In this document: piece by piece, positions 17,226-25,922 of the stretch | Numbering within the stretch: the first letter of the stretch is position 1 | Layout: each line of letters opens with the position of its first letter | NCBI RefSeq assembly: GCF_003570925.1 | Contig: NZ_QXIS01000035.1 | Span: forward strand, 1 to 57,822 | Reading direction: 5' to 3' | From: Candidatus Cryosericum terrychapinii | Lineage (GTDB): Bacteria; Caldisericota; Caldisericia; Cryosericales; Cryosericaceae | DNA: 57,822 nucleotides | Notes under the pieces: generated by a model | What the model was told of the DNA's origin: nothing | What the model saw: the letters and a program-made list of their open reading frames with translations, nothing else | Database searches by the model: none | Position numbers and translations under genes: made by a program

Positions 17226-19310
17226 ATGAAGAAAGCACTAGTCATGCTGCTGGTTGCAGCATTGCTCGCTGGAACTCTGGGATTTACCCCTGTAAGAGCA
17301 GCTGAGGGTGTTATCGTCCAGGTAACGGTTGGAAGCACAAAAGCGACTATAAACGGCAAAGAGGTTGTTCTTGATCAGCCTCCTATTATAGAGAATGACA
17401 GAACACTTGTGCCATTCAGGTTTCTCGGGGAGGCAATCGGAGCCCAGGTAGCCTGGAATCCTACTAACAAGATGGTCAGTTACGCTTATGGGGACGTGAG
17501 CATTGTCCTCATCATTGGTTCAACAACTGCTGTTGTTAATGGCAAGCAGGTTACTCTTGATGTTGCACCCAAGATCCTTCCCACTAATAGAACAGTGGTT
17601 CCCCTGAGATTCGTTACTGAGAATATGGGGGCGAAGGTCGAGTGGAACGCTACGACAAGGATGGTCACGGTCACGGTGGCCCCAACACCTGTTGTATTCA
17701 AGCGATCAGAAACCCTGTACATGGCTGGAACGGCGTGGGGCCCACCGTCGAACTGGAATCCGTTCTCAAGCTATGTGACAGGAACGCTTGGTCTCTGCTA
17801 CGAAACGCTATTCCTGTATGATCCTTTGACGGATGTGTTCAAGCCGTGGCTTGCTACAGGTGGACAATGGACCGATGCCATCACTTATGAGCTGAAGGTC
17901 CGGCAAGGCATCACATGGTCCGATGGCCAGCCCTTGACGGCTGACGATGTCAAGTTCACCTTTGAGCTTGGTCAAAAGACTGCGCTCAACTTCAGTAGCC
18001 TGTGGGGCTCGCTTGGCTCGATTACGAAGGTTGACAACTACACCTTGGACTTCAAGTTCAAAACTGCCCTCTATCAGGAATGGGACAACCGTCTGTACAC
18101 TGTGCCAATAGTTCCACAGCATCTGTGGGCGAGCAAGAGCCTGACTGAGGTCGCTACCGGAGCCAACCAGAACCCTGTGGGCTCAGGCGCTTACTTGGCC
18201 TTTGCGTCTGACCAAAGTAAGATGGTCTGGACAAAGAACATCGGCTGGTGGGCAACCACGGCGCTCGGTCTATCGGTCGCTCCCAAGTACGTCATTGACC
18301 TCGTCAACAGCAGCAATGAAAACTCCCTTGGTCTGGTGCTCCAGGGGCAGGAAGATCTGAACAACAACTATTTGCCGGGTATCTCCACACTGCTGACTGG
18401 TGGTTACGCAATCCACACCTACTATCCGGCTGCCCCATACCATATCGCTGCCAACACAGCCTGGCTGGATGTCAACCTCCAGAAGAAGCCAATGGATGAT
18501 GTGGCGTTCCGGAAGGCGCTTGCCTACGCAATCAATGTAGACGATATCGTCTCGAGGGATTACAACGACATGGTGCAGGCCTCCGACCCGACTGGCCTGC
18601 TCCCAGTCTGGAACAAGTATGTCGACCAGACCGTCGTCAGCAAGCTGGGCATCAGCTATGATCCCGCCAAGGCCAAGGCGGTGCTTGCCGCTGCCGGATA
18701 CAAGGACGTCGATGGTGATGGATTTGTCGAAAACAAGGATGGCTCCAAGATCGCGCTGAAGATCATTGTGCCCAATGGATGGTCGGACTGGATGGCAGCA
18801 GTTCAGATGATCTCCAAGAGCGCCAAGGCCGTGGGGATCAACATCGTACCCGACTACCCGGACTACAACGGATACCTGGACGCGCGCTTGAAGGGGACGT
18901 TCGACTTGGCTATTGATAACCAACAACAGGTAAGCAACTCGCCCTGGAGTTACTACCATTTCATCTTCTATGACGATCTCAAGAACATTGAAACCACCCA
19001 GGGTGGCAACTACGGCAGGTACAACAACCAGGCCGCTTTTGATCTGGTGACCCAGCTGGACAAGGTCAAAACCGATGATCTGGCAGGTATGAAGGCCATC
19101 ATCTCGAAACTGCAAACGATCCAGCTCACTGATCTGCCTATCATCCCGCTCTGGTATAACGGTATGTGGGCTCAGATGAACAGCACGTACTGGACGAAGT
19201 GGCCGTCTGCAGCAGCCAATGACAACCACTATCTGCCTGTTGCGTGGAACGGATACTGGAACATGACCGGCATCCTCATGCTCACTTCGTTGAAACCCGT
19301 AACACCGTAG
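17226..19310 (+). CDS. Family-5 oligosaccharide-binding protein with copper-amine-oxidase-like N-terminal domain
   Basis: 694 residues from ATG 17226 (GGAGG 8 nt upstream). Signal peptide MKKALVMLLVAALLAGTLGF, cut about residue 26; no lipobox. Residues about 30-155 hold a duplicated CuAO_N1-like domain (TINGKEVVLDQPPIIENDRT ... VPFRFLGEAIGAQVAWN; then VVNGKQVTLDVAPKILPTNR ... VPLRFVTENMGAKVEWN), found in many secreted, wall-associated proteins. The rest is a family-5 solute-binding domain (WSDGQPLTADDVKFTFELG; DVAFRKALAYAINVDDIV). Such proteins bind manno- or cello-oligosaccharides in Thermotogae. With GH2 mannosidase and GH1 glucosidase downstream, a beta-linked oligosaccharide is the likely ligand (inference). 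Confidence 0.92.
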   Translation: MKKALVMLLVAALLAGTLGFTPVRAAEGVIVQVTVGSTKATINGKEVVLDQPPIIENDRTLVPFRFLGEAIGAQVAWNPTNKMVSYAYGDVSIVLIIGSTTAVVNGKQVTLDVAPKILPTNRTVVPLRFVTENMGAKVEWNATTRMVTVTVAPTPVVFKRSETLYMAGTAWGPPSNWNPFSSYVTGTLGLCYETLFLYDPLTDVFKPWLATGGQWTDAITYELKVRQGITWSDGQPLTADDVKFTFELGQKTALNFSSLWGSLGSITKVDNYTLDFKFKTALYQEWDNRLYTVPIVPQHLWASKSLTEVATGANQNPVGSGAYLAFASDQSKMVWTKNIGWWATTALGLSVAPKYVIDLVNSSNENSLGLVLQGQEDLNNNYLPGISTLLTGGYAIHTYYPAAPYHIAANTAWLDVNLQKKPMDDVAFRKALAYAINVDDIVSRDYNDMVQASDPTGLLPVWNKYVDQTVVSKLGISYDPAKAKAVLAAAGYKDVDGDGFVENKDGSKIALKIIVPNGWSDWMAAVQMISKSAKAVGINIVPDYPDYNGYLDARLKGTFDLAIDNQQQVSNSPWSYYHFIFYDDLKNIETTQGGNYGRYNNQAAFDLVTQLDKVKTDDLAGMKAIISKLQTIQLTDLPIIPLWYNGMWAQMNSTYWTKWPSAAANDNHYLPVAWNGYWNMTGILMLTSLKPVTP

Positions 19311-19326
19311 GGGTCCAAGCATTCAA

Positions 19327-19367
19327 CGCCCCCTCACCTCCAAAAGGGGAGGGGGCGCTTGTTGTTT
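19327..19367 (+). terminator. Hairpin between binding-protein and permease genes (operon 2)
   Basis: CGCCCCCTC (19327-19335) pairs with GAGGGGGCG (19349-19357), then CTTGTTGTTT. Same position as the hairpin in the first Opp operon; probably a partial terminator. Confidence 0.75.
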
Positions 19368-19396
19368 GAGACTTTGTTTCACGGGAAGGAGGGACG

Positions 19397-20386
19397 ATGC
19401 GGCGATACTTCGAAAGAAAACTGTTCATCTATATCCTGACGTTTGTCCTCGCAGTGACCATCGATTGGCTCATTCCACGCTTCATGCCCGGCAATCCGAT
19501 TCAGATCCTCATTTCGAGGGCTGGTTTGAAGGCTGAATCTGCCAAACTCCTGTACTCCTATTACATGCGAGCCTTTGGATTAGATGTGCCCGTCTGGCGG
19601 CAGTACCTCAACTTCTGGATAGCGCTGTTTCATGGGGACTTTGGAATCAGCATATGGCTGTTCCCACAGCCGGTGATCCAGATCATCATGCGGGCTGTAC
19701 CATTTGATGTTCTACTACTGCTCCCGGCAATTTTGCTAAGCTGGCTTGCGGGGAACAAATTCGGTGCTTACGCGGCGCGATCAAAGTGGCTCGATAACAC
19801 CATATCACCACTCGGGTATATCCTGACGGCGACTCCCTATATGTGGCTCGGGATCATGCTGGGCTGGTTGTTTGGAGTCATTCTGCATGTTCTTCCGTTT
19901 TCAGGCGCGTACAGCTACTCAATGATGCCCAGTTTCTCCTGGGCCTTCGTTGGGAGTCTCCTGCAACATTGGATTCTGCCCTTCGCCTCCCTATTTCTGG
20001 TAATGTTCGGCGGCTGGGCGATTGGGATGCGGAACATGATCATTTATGAACTCGAAGCGGATTATTCGCACTATCTCGAAGCGCTCGGGGCGCCAAGGAA
20101 ACTGGTCAGGAATTATGCGTTCCGCAACGCACTCCTTCCTCAGATCACCGGGCTGGCACTTCAGCTGGGTGTCATCGTCGGAGGAGCTCTCGTCACAGAG
20201 ATAGTGTTTTCATACCCCGGAATCGGGTACTTGACTCTTCAGGCGATTCAGAATCATGATTTCTTCCTGCTCCAAGGGTGTTTCCTTTTTGTCATCATCG
20301 GCGTCTTGCTTGCCAATTTTGCTATTGATATCGCCTATGTTCTTCTGGACCCCCGAACGCGTGCTGGGATGCAAGGGGAAGGGTGA
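19397..20386 (+). CDS. ABC transporter permease, DppB/OppB type (operon 2)
   Basis: 329 residues. ATG 19397 after GGAGGG. N-terminal helix (FIYILTFVLAVTIDWLIPRF) followed by MPGNPIQ, as in oligosaccharide-type permeases of this family. The EAA loop is HYLEALGAPRKLVRNYAFRN and the protein ends in an AIDIAYVLLDPRTR-type tail. About six membrane segments. It follows the internal hairpin and pairs with the next gene. The sequence is closer in style to Thermotoga-type cello/manno-oligosaccharide permeases than to E. coli DppB (inference from pattern and context). Confidence 0.92.
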   Translation: MRRYFERKLFIYILTFVLAVTIDWLIPRFMPGNPIQILISRAGLKAESAKLLYSYYMRAFGLDVPVWRQYLNFWIALFHGDFGISIWLFPQPVIQIIMRAVPFDVLLLLPAILLSWLAGNKFGAYAARSKWLDNTISPLGYILTATPYMWLGIMLGWLFGVILHVLPFSGAYSYSMMPSFSWAFVGSLLQHWILPFASLFLVMFGGWAIGMRNMIIYELEADYSHYLEALGAPRKLVRNYAFRNALLPQITGLALQLGVIVGGALVTEIVFSYPGIGYLTLQAIQNHDFFLLQGCFLFVIIGVLLANFAIDIAYVLLDPRTRAGMQGEG

Positions 20387-20392
20387 AGCAAT

Positions 20393-21250
20393 ATGCCGCA
20401 ACCTAGGAAGAAGAACGAAATACTTTACTTTGTCCTACGGAACGCCAAGCTCCGTATTGGCGTAGCTGTCGTGTTCCTCTTTGTGGTGCTGGCACTCGTT
20501 GGCCCGCTGCTGACAAAATACCAGCCAAGAGATTACGTGGCTCCGGGTGTTCAACCACCATCATCTGAGTTCTGGTTCGGGACCACAAGCTTTGGGGAGG
20601 ATGTCTTTACGCAGTTTGTGTACGGTCTCAGGGCAACGTTCATTGTAGGCCTCATAGGTGGAGGATTGGGGACCCTAATTGGCATTCTCATTGGTTTTAT
20701 TGCTGGCTATCGGGGTGGTATTGTTGATGAGATACTCAATATGTTCACCAATATTGTTCTGGTGGTTCCATCGCTGGTCGTCCTTCTTATCATAGCCGCC
20801 TATCTTGAAGTGAGAGGCCTCCTGTTCGAAAGCGTCTTTATTGGATTCTTTGCCTGGCCTTGGGCGGCTCGAGCCATCCGTTCCCAAACCTTCTCATTGC
20901 GTTCCAGGGATTTTGTCGATCTGGCCCGTCTGAGCGGTATGAAGCCACTCAAAATCATCATCACGGAGATTGCGCCGAACATGATGTCCTATTTGCTGCT
21001 GGTCTTCATCCTTCAGTTTGGTGGGGCGATCCTCACAGCTGCCACGCTGGATTTCATCGGCCTGGGTCCAACGAATGGTGTTTCACTGGGTCTCATGATG
21101 AACAACGCTGTCATCTACGGTGCCCTCATTCTTCGCATGTGGTGGTGGTTCATTCCACCGGGCCTCGCGATCACAGCTATCGTGGGAGGCCTGTATATCA
21201 CGAACGTTGGGCTGGACGAAATCTTTAACCCCAAACTCAGGGAGATGTGA
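20393..21250 (+). CDS. ABC transporter permease, DppC/OppC type (operon 2)
   Basis: 285 residues, ATG 20393 seven bases after the previous stop, with GGGGAAGGG upstream. OppC-like N-terminal segment (LRIGVAVVFLFVVLALVGPL), then FWFGTTSFGEDVFTQFVYGL (the family's GTDxxGRD region in variant form) and an EAA loop (DFVDLARLSGMKPLKIIITE). About six membrane segments; ends in GLDEIFNPKLREM. Forms the channel with the preceding permease. Confidence 0.92.
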   Translation: MPQPRKKNEILYFVLRNAKLRIGVAVVFLFVVLALVGPLLTKYQPRDYVAPGVQPPSSEFWFGTTSFGEDVFTQFVYGLRATFIVGLIGGGLGTLIGILIGFIAGYRGGIVDEILNMFTNIVLVVPSLVVLLIIAAYLEVRGLLFESVFIGFFAWPWAARAIRSQTFSLRSRDFVDLARLSGMKPLKIIITEIAPNMMSYLLLVFILQFGGAILTAATLDFIGLGPTNGVSLGLMMNNAVIYGALILRMWWWFIPPGLAITAIVGGLYITNVGLDEIFNPKLREM

Positions 21251-21254
21251 ACAC

Positions 21255-22208
21255 ATGAGCTTGCAAGTAGAGAACCTCACGGTCTACTACCAGACCCTGA
21301 AAGGCGACGTCCATGCACTCGAGGGTGCATCGTTCGGCATCGTGGATGGAGAAATCATGGGGCTGGCTGGCGAATCGGGCTGCGGAAAAACCACTTTTGG
21401 TCAAAGCCTGATCTTCTTGCACCCCCCCATGAAACTTGTCAAGGGTAGGGTGACACTCGACAATGTGGAGCTGCCGATCGGGGACATGGAGAGAATGAAC
21501 GACTTTCGGTTCAAGAAGATCTCCATCGTCCCGCAATACGCCATGAATGCGATGAACCCGACGCGGAAGATCGGGAAGATGACAGCTGAATTGCTCATGT
21601 CGAGAAACGTGGACTTCCAGACTCTCCTGCCTGAGCTGAAGAGGCGGCTGGATCTGGTCAAACTGTCATACGACGTGTTGAACATGTACCCCATAGAGCT
21701 TTCCGGCGGCATGAAGCAGAGAATGGTGATGGTCCTGTCTACTCTATTGAACCCTTCACTGCTCATCGCTGACGAGATTACGTCGGCACTCGATGTATCC
21801 AGTCAGAAGGCTGTTGCAGAGATGCTGGTGGAGTTTCGGAACAAGGGATACTGCAAGAGCGTCATTGTCATCACGCATGACATCTCAGTACTGTATGAGA
21901 TCGCCGACACTATCCTGATCATGTATGCAGGGCAATTAGCGGAGAAAGCCTCCAGCGACATCATCATGTTTGCTCCCCTGCATCCATATACGAAGATGCT
22001 GATATCAACGCTGCCCGAAGTTGGAGTGAGGTATGCCGACAAGCGACTCACGGGCATTCCCGGAGGACCGCCATTGTTGCTGAATCCTCCCGTGGGATGC
22101 CGGTTCAGGGAACGGTGCCCCCTAGCCTTTGAGAAATGCATTGAGGCGCCACCGTTCATCGAAACCGGGAAGAACCACTTTGTTGCGTGCTGGAAGGCAG
22201 GTGCCTGA
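21255..22208 (+). CDS. ABC transporter ATP-binding protein, OppD type (operon 2)
   Basis: 317 residues from ATG 21255, 4 nt after the previous stop, with GGGAGATG before it; a longer frame from 21120 lies inside the permease gene and is rejected. Walker A GESGCGKTT, Q-loop VPQYAMNAMNP, signature LSGGMKQR, Walker B LLIADEITSALD, switch histidine VITHDISVL. C-terminal cysteine cluster CRFRERCPLAFEKC. The usual DEPTxxLD is DEITSALD, as in oligosaccharide-type OppD proteins. Motor subunit with the next gene. Confidence 0.93.
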   Translation: MSLQVENLTVYYQTLKGDVHALEGASFGIVDGEIMGLAGESGCGKTTFGQSLIFLHPPMKLVKGRVTLDNVELPIGDMERMNDFRFKKISIVPQYAMNAMNPTRKIGKMTAELLMSRNVDFQTLLPELKRRLDLVKLSYDVLNMYPIELSGGMKQRMVMVLSTLLNPSLLIADEITSALDVSSQKAVAEMLVEFRNKGYCKSVIVITHDISVLYEIADTILIMYAGQLAEKASSDIIMFAPLHPYTKMLISTLPEVGVRYADKRLTGIPGGPPLLLNPPVGCRFRERCPLAFEKCIEAPPFIETGKNHFVACWKAGA

Positions 22209-22213
22209 GGGGA

Positions 22214-23158
22214 ATGCTCAAACTCGATGGAGTGTCGAAGGTCTATAAGGTTGGAACGTTCGGAGGGAAGAGACTCCTCGCAGTAAACAATGTCAGCTTC
22301 GATGTGCAGGACAGTGAAGTCGTCTCACTCATAGGCGAGAGTGGAAGCGGGAAAACCACAATAGGGAAGATGATCCTGCATCTCGCCTCGATAAGCTCGG
22401 GCACGATCAGACTGGACGGGGTTGATGTTTCCAAGCTCAAGGGGAACGCACTCAAGGAGTACTATCGGAAGGTCCAGGGTGTCTTTCAGGACCCGTTCAG
22501 TTCCTACAACCCGATCTTCAAGGCCGATCGGATCTTCAGAACGATCAGAGAAGAGTTCTTCCCTGGGATCGATGGCGGCGAATGGAACACGAAGATAGAC
22601 AGTTCGTTGAGGGCCGTTGGCCTCAACCCCGACGAGGTCGTGAACAAGTTTCCCCACCAGCTGAGCGGTGGACAGCTGCAGCGCTTTCTCATCGCGCGTG
22701 CTCTGCTGCTCGACGTTCAGGTTCTCGTAGCGGATGAGATCATCAGCATGCTTGATGCATCCACGCGAGTGGGTGTTCTCAACTTGCTTGCAGAGCTCAA
22801 GTCCCGCGGTCTGTCCATCCTTTTCATAACCCACGACCTCTCGCTGGGCTACTACATAAGCGAGAAATCGGTGATCCTCTACAGGGGATGTGTCGTAGAG
22901 ATGGGCCCGACAGAGCAGGTCTACCATCATCCGCTGCATCCGTATACGAAGATGCTCATGACCTGTGTTCCACGGGTGGGGACGAAATGGGAATGCAGAG
23001 ACATAGAAGAGACGAACCTGATAGCAGAGCATTCAGGGCCCTCCAGTGGCTGTGCCTACTATGACAGGTGTTCCCAGGCCGGCAAAGAGAGAGATTGTGG
23101 CACATCACCATCGTTGGTGGAGGCAGAACCCGGTCACTTCGTTGCGTGCTGGCACTAG
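22214..23158 (+). CDS. ABC transporter ATP-binding protein, OppF type (operon 2)
   Basis: 314 residues from ATG 22214, right after GAGGGGA; GTG 22187, overlapping the previous gene, is an alternative start. Walker A GESGSGKTT, Q-loop VFQDPFSSYNP, signature LSGGQLQR, Walker B VLVADEIISMLD, switch ITHDLSLGY. C-terminal cluster CAYYDRCSQAGKERDC. Partner of the preceding ATPase. Directly downstream, in another frame, lies a short remnant of a further ATPase tail (23158-23250). Confidence 0.92.
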   Translation: MLKLDGVSKVYKVGTFGGKRLLAVNNVSFDVQDSEVVSLIGESGSGKTTIGKMILHLASISSGTIRLDGVDVSKLKGNALKEYYRKVQGVFQDPFSSYNPIFKADRIFRTIREEFFPGIDGGEWNTKIDSSLRAVGLNPDEVVNKFPHQLSGGQLQRFLIARALLLDVQVLVADEIISMLDASTRVGVLNLLAELKSRGLSILFITHDLSLGYYISEKSVILYRGCVVEMGPTEQVYHHPLHPYTKMLMTCVPRVGTKWECRDIEETNLIAEHSGPSSGCAYYDRCSQAGKERDCGTSPSLVEAEPGHFVACWH

Positions 23159-23250
23159 AGGAAGGAGAAATCGTTGAAACAGGAGAGGCGAAGGCTCTGT
23201 CTATGCATCCGAACCCCCTCCTGCTAAGGAGTTCACTAAGCACGCTCCGA
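23158..23250 (+). pseudogene. Remnant of an ABC ATPase C-terminal region
   Basis: This frame, shifted against the upstream ATPase, reads EEGEIVETGEAKALSMHPN then PLLLRSSLSTLR. That matches the post-switch segment of OppD/OppF proteins (GxIVExGxxxxxFxxPxHPYTxxLLSxxP). No nucleotide-binding core precedes it. It looks like the leftover of a third ATPase gene or of a duplication of the operon's end. Confidence 0.6.
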
Positions 23251-23401
23251 AACCGAATGAGTCTTGGCGTGTATCATACATTGGCTGCAATTGGCCTGAT
23301 AGGGGAATATTCGCACGAGTTTCTTTTCGATTTGAGGCATTTGACATTTTTCGGAGATGCATAGTGGAACAAGGTAAGGGGACTGCAAAGAGGTGATGTA
23401 G

Positions 23402-25828
23402 TTGATAGTGGCTCTGGAAGGAAAATGGCAGATAAATGATGATGAAGGCGAATATGCATTCGCTGGGAATGTGCCTGGAACGGTACAGGGAGACCTTGTC
23501 CGGCAGGAATTGGTGCCGCATCCATATGTGGGTCTGAATGAAGAATACATGCGAGATCTCGAGAATAGGTCCTGGACCTATGTCAAAGAGTTCGAAATGG
23601 ATGACTTGCCGACAGAGGAGAATGTGGAACTGGTCTTTGAAGGTGTAGATACGCTTTCGGATATTCGCCTGAACGGAAGATACCTTGGCAGTACAGAGGA
23701 CATGTTCCTGGAGTACAGATTCGACATCAAAGATGTGCTCAAGATAGGGAAAAATGTACTGGAAGTGCACATTAAGTCTCCGGTAAAAGAAGCGAGGACT
23801 CTTGAACGAGCATACGGCCAGCTCGGAGCCGCAGAAGAATCCATAAGGACCTACATCAGAAAAGCCCAGTATTCATATGGCTGGGATTGGGGTATTCGTC
23901 TGCCAACTTCGGGAATCTGGAGACCCGTCTATGTAGAGTCCTATAGCAGAGCAAGGTTGACGGGATGCACGGCGTACTTGGGAGAGAAGCACGACAGAAA
24001 TGGAATGGTTAGAGTTTCAGGATATATTGTATCCAGCGCAGGGGTCGGTGACCCTCAGAACTATAGGGTAGAAGTAAGGGTAGATGACGCAGTCATTTCA
24101 GAGTTTCCCATAGAACGTGTCGGGAATGGAGTGCAGTTCGAAGGCACGTTCCCCTTGGAAAATATCCGCCTATGGTTCCCAAATGGCCTGGGCGAACAAT
24201 ATCTGTATGCGTTTGAGTTCACATTGAAGTACGAAGGTGTCGATGTATGCAGCGAAAAGACGAAGGTAGGCCTACGCACTGTCAAGTTGACGAGAGAAGA
24301 GGATGCTGAAGGCGAATCATTCATATTTACTGTCAATGACAAACATGTATTTGCAAAGGGCGCGAATTGGATACCAGCCGACAGCATCTTGACCTGGATA
24401 AGACCGGAGGACTACAGTAGACTTCTTCATATGGCAAGAGACGCGAACATGAACATGCTGAGAGTATGGGGTGGAGGGATATACGAAGACAAGCAGTTCT
24501 ATGCCCTATGTGATGAACTTGGAATAATGGTATGGCAGGACTTCATGTTCGCCTCTGCTGAATACCCCGATCATCTCGAATGGTTTAGACGGCTGAGCAA
24601 TGAGGAAGTTAGAGAGACAGTCAGGAAATTGCGTTATCATGCGAGTATCGTCTTGTGGTGTGGAAACAATGAGAACAATTGGGGATTCGATGAATGGCCA
24701 ATGATGACGCACGAGGTCAACGGCGAACATCCAGGTAACAGACTATATCTGCACGATTTTCCTATGATATGTGCTCAGGAAGATCCCTCGAGACCCTATT
24801 GGCCTTCCAGCCCATATGGGGGAGATAGGGCGAATTCGGCCAAATATGGCGATCATCATGTGTGGAATGTCTGGTCAGCCTGGGCGGATTATAGGAGCTA
24901 TGGTAACGACAACGGCAGATTCATCAGCGAATTCGGGTTCCAGTCTGCGCCTCATTCAAGAACCATTGACTTCTTTGCCAGGAAGGAAGAGCAAGACATC
25001 CTTGGCCGTGTTGTACTGAACCACAACAAACAAGTTGACGGGCAAGAAAGGATACTCCGTTTCATCAACTCTCACTTTGGCTTGACGACGGAATTCGACG
25101 CTTTTGCCTATCTTTCACAGCTCAATCAGGCAGAAGCCATGAAGTTTGGCGTAGAACATTGGAGAGCGAGGAAATACCGGACGGCAGGCACGCTTTACTG
25201 GCAGTACAATGATAGCTGGCCTGTGTTCAGTTGGTCATCTGTCGACTACTTCAAGAGGCCCAAAGCCCTGTACTACTATACGAAGAAATTCTACGCCGAT
25301 ATCTTGCCCATAGCACACTACGAACGTTCAGACCGGGCTGTCAGAGTCATGGTTGTGAATGATCGATATGAAGACAAGATCGTGAACATGTTGCTGGAGA
25401 TCTGGGATACTGGAGGAAAACAGATCTGGGAGAAGAAGTACGAAGGGCTGCAGATTCTAAGAGATTCTGTTTCTACGATTGACATCGTCAATGTGGATGA
25501 GATGCCCATGAAGACGCTATCCAATATGGTGATGCATGTTTCAGTACGATGTGATGAACAAGAATACGAGAACTACCTTCTGTTTGATGATTTCAGGAAC
25601 ATGCATTTGGCGGATCCAGAGGTATCTTACGTCAGAGAAGGCGACAGTCTGGTATTCCAGTGCATACGACCGGCGTTTGGCGTTCATATAGTTACCGAAG
25701 AAGAATGTGTCCCTTCGGATGATTTCTTTACGTTGGTGCCCTCGGCAAGTAAGAGGGTAACATGCTCTTCGAACAGGATAGAGGTAAGAAGCCTGTACAA
25801 TTACCTGAACAAAGCCCGCGAGAACTAG
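23402..25828 (+). CDS. Beta-mannosidase, glycoside hydrolase family 2
   Basis: 808 residues; TTG start at 23402 with AGAGGTGATG just upstream (an in-frame ATG is not available nearby). GH2 layout: sugar-binding jelly roll about 1-170 (GKWQINDDE; VPGTVQGDLV), immunoglobulin-like domain about 185-285, TIM barrel about 290-640. Catalytic residues fit family GH2: acid/base Glu424 in WCGNNENNWG, nucleophile Glu510 in ISEFGFQS. RVWGGGIYEDKQFY and WQYNDSWPVFSWSSVD are typical of beta-mannosidases. No signal peptide, so it should act in the cytoplasm on imported beta-mannosides or mannose-ended oligosaccharides. It is followed by GH1, kinase and isomerase genes. Confidence 0.93.
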   Translation: MIVALEGKWQINDDEGEYAFAGNVPGTVQGDLVRQELVPHPYVGLNEEYMRDLENRSWTYVKEFEMDDLPTEENVELVFEGVDTLSDIRLNGRYLGSTEDMFLEYRFDIKDVLKIGKNVLEVHIKSPVKEARTLERAYGQLGAAEESIRTYIRKAQYSYGWDWGIRLPTSGIWRPVYVESYSRARLTGCTAYLGEKHDRNGMVRVSGYIVSSAGVGDPQNYRVEVRVDDAVISEFPIERVGNGVQFEGTFPLENIRLWFPNGLGEQYLYAFEFTLKYEGVDVCSEKTKVGLRTVKLTREEDAEGESFIFTVNDKHVFAKGANWIPADSILTWIRPEDYSRLLHMARDANMNMLRVWGGGIYEDKQFYALCDELGIMVWQDFMFASAEYPDHLEWFRRLSNEEVRETVRKLRYHASIVLWCGNNENNWGFDEWPMMTHEVNGEHPGNRLYLHDFPMICAQEDPSRPYWPSSPYGGDRANSAKYGDHHVWNVWSAWADYRSYGNDNGRFISEFGFQSAPHSRTIDFFARKEEQDILGRVVLNHNKQVDGQERILRFINSHFGLTTEFDAFAYLSQLNQAEAMKFGVEHWRARKYRTAGTLYWQYNDSWPVFSWSSVDYFKRPKALYYYTKKFYADILPIAHYERSDRAVRVMVVNDRYEDKIVNMLLEIWDTGGKQIWEKKYEGLQILRDSVSTIDIVNVDEMPMKTLSNMVMHVSVRCDEQEYENYLLFDDFRNMHLADPEVSYVREGDSLVFQCIRPAFGVHIVTEEECVPSDDFFTLVPSASKRVTCSSNRIEVRSLYNYLNKAREN

Positions 25829-25922
25829 GGCATTCGGTATGGGCATATTCTCTCAAAGGCATGGGTGAATACGGTTTCGAGCAATGAAGACGGCGTCCAA
25901 CCAATATTACGCGGAGGCTAAA

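Noticed and set aside
18270-19322. Minus-strand open frame (350 codons) opposite the CuAO_N binding-protein gene
   Set aside because: Antisense shadow of a strongly supported gene; no recognisable protein features.
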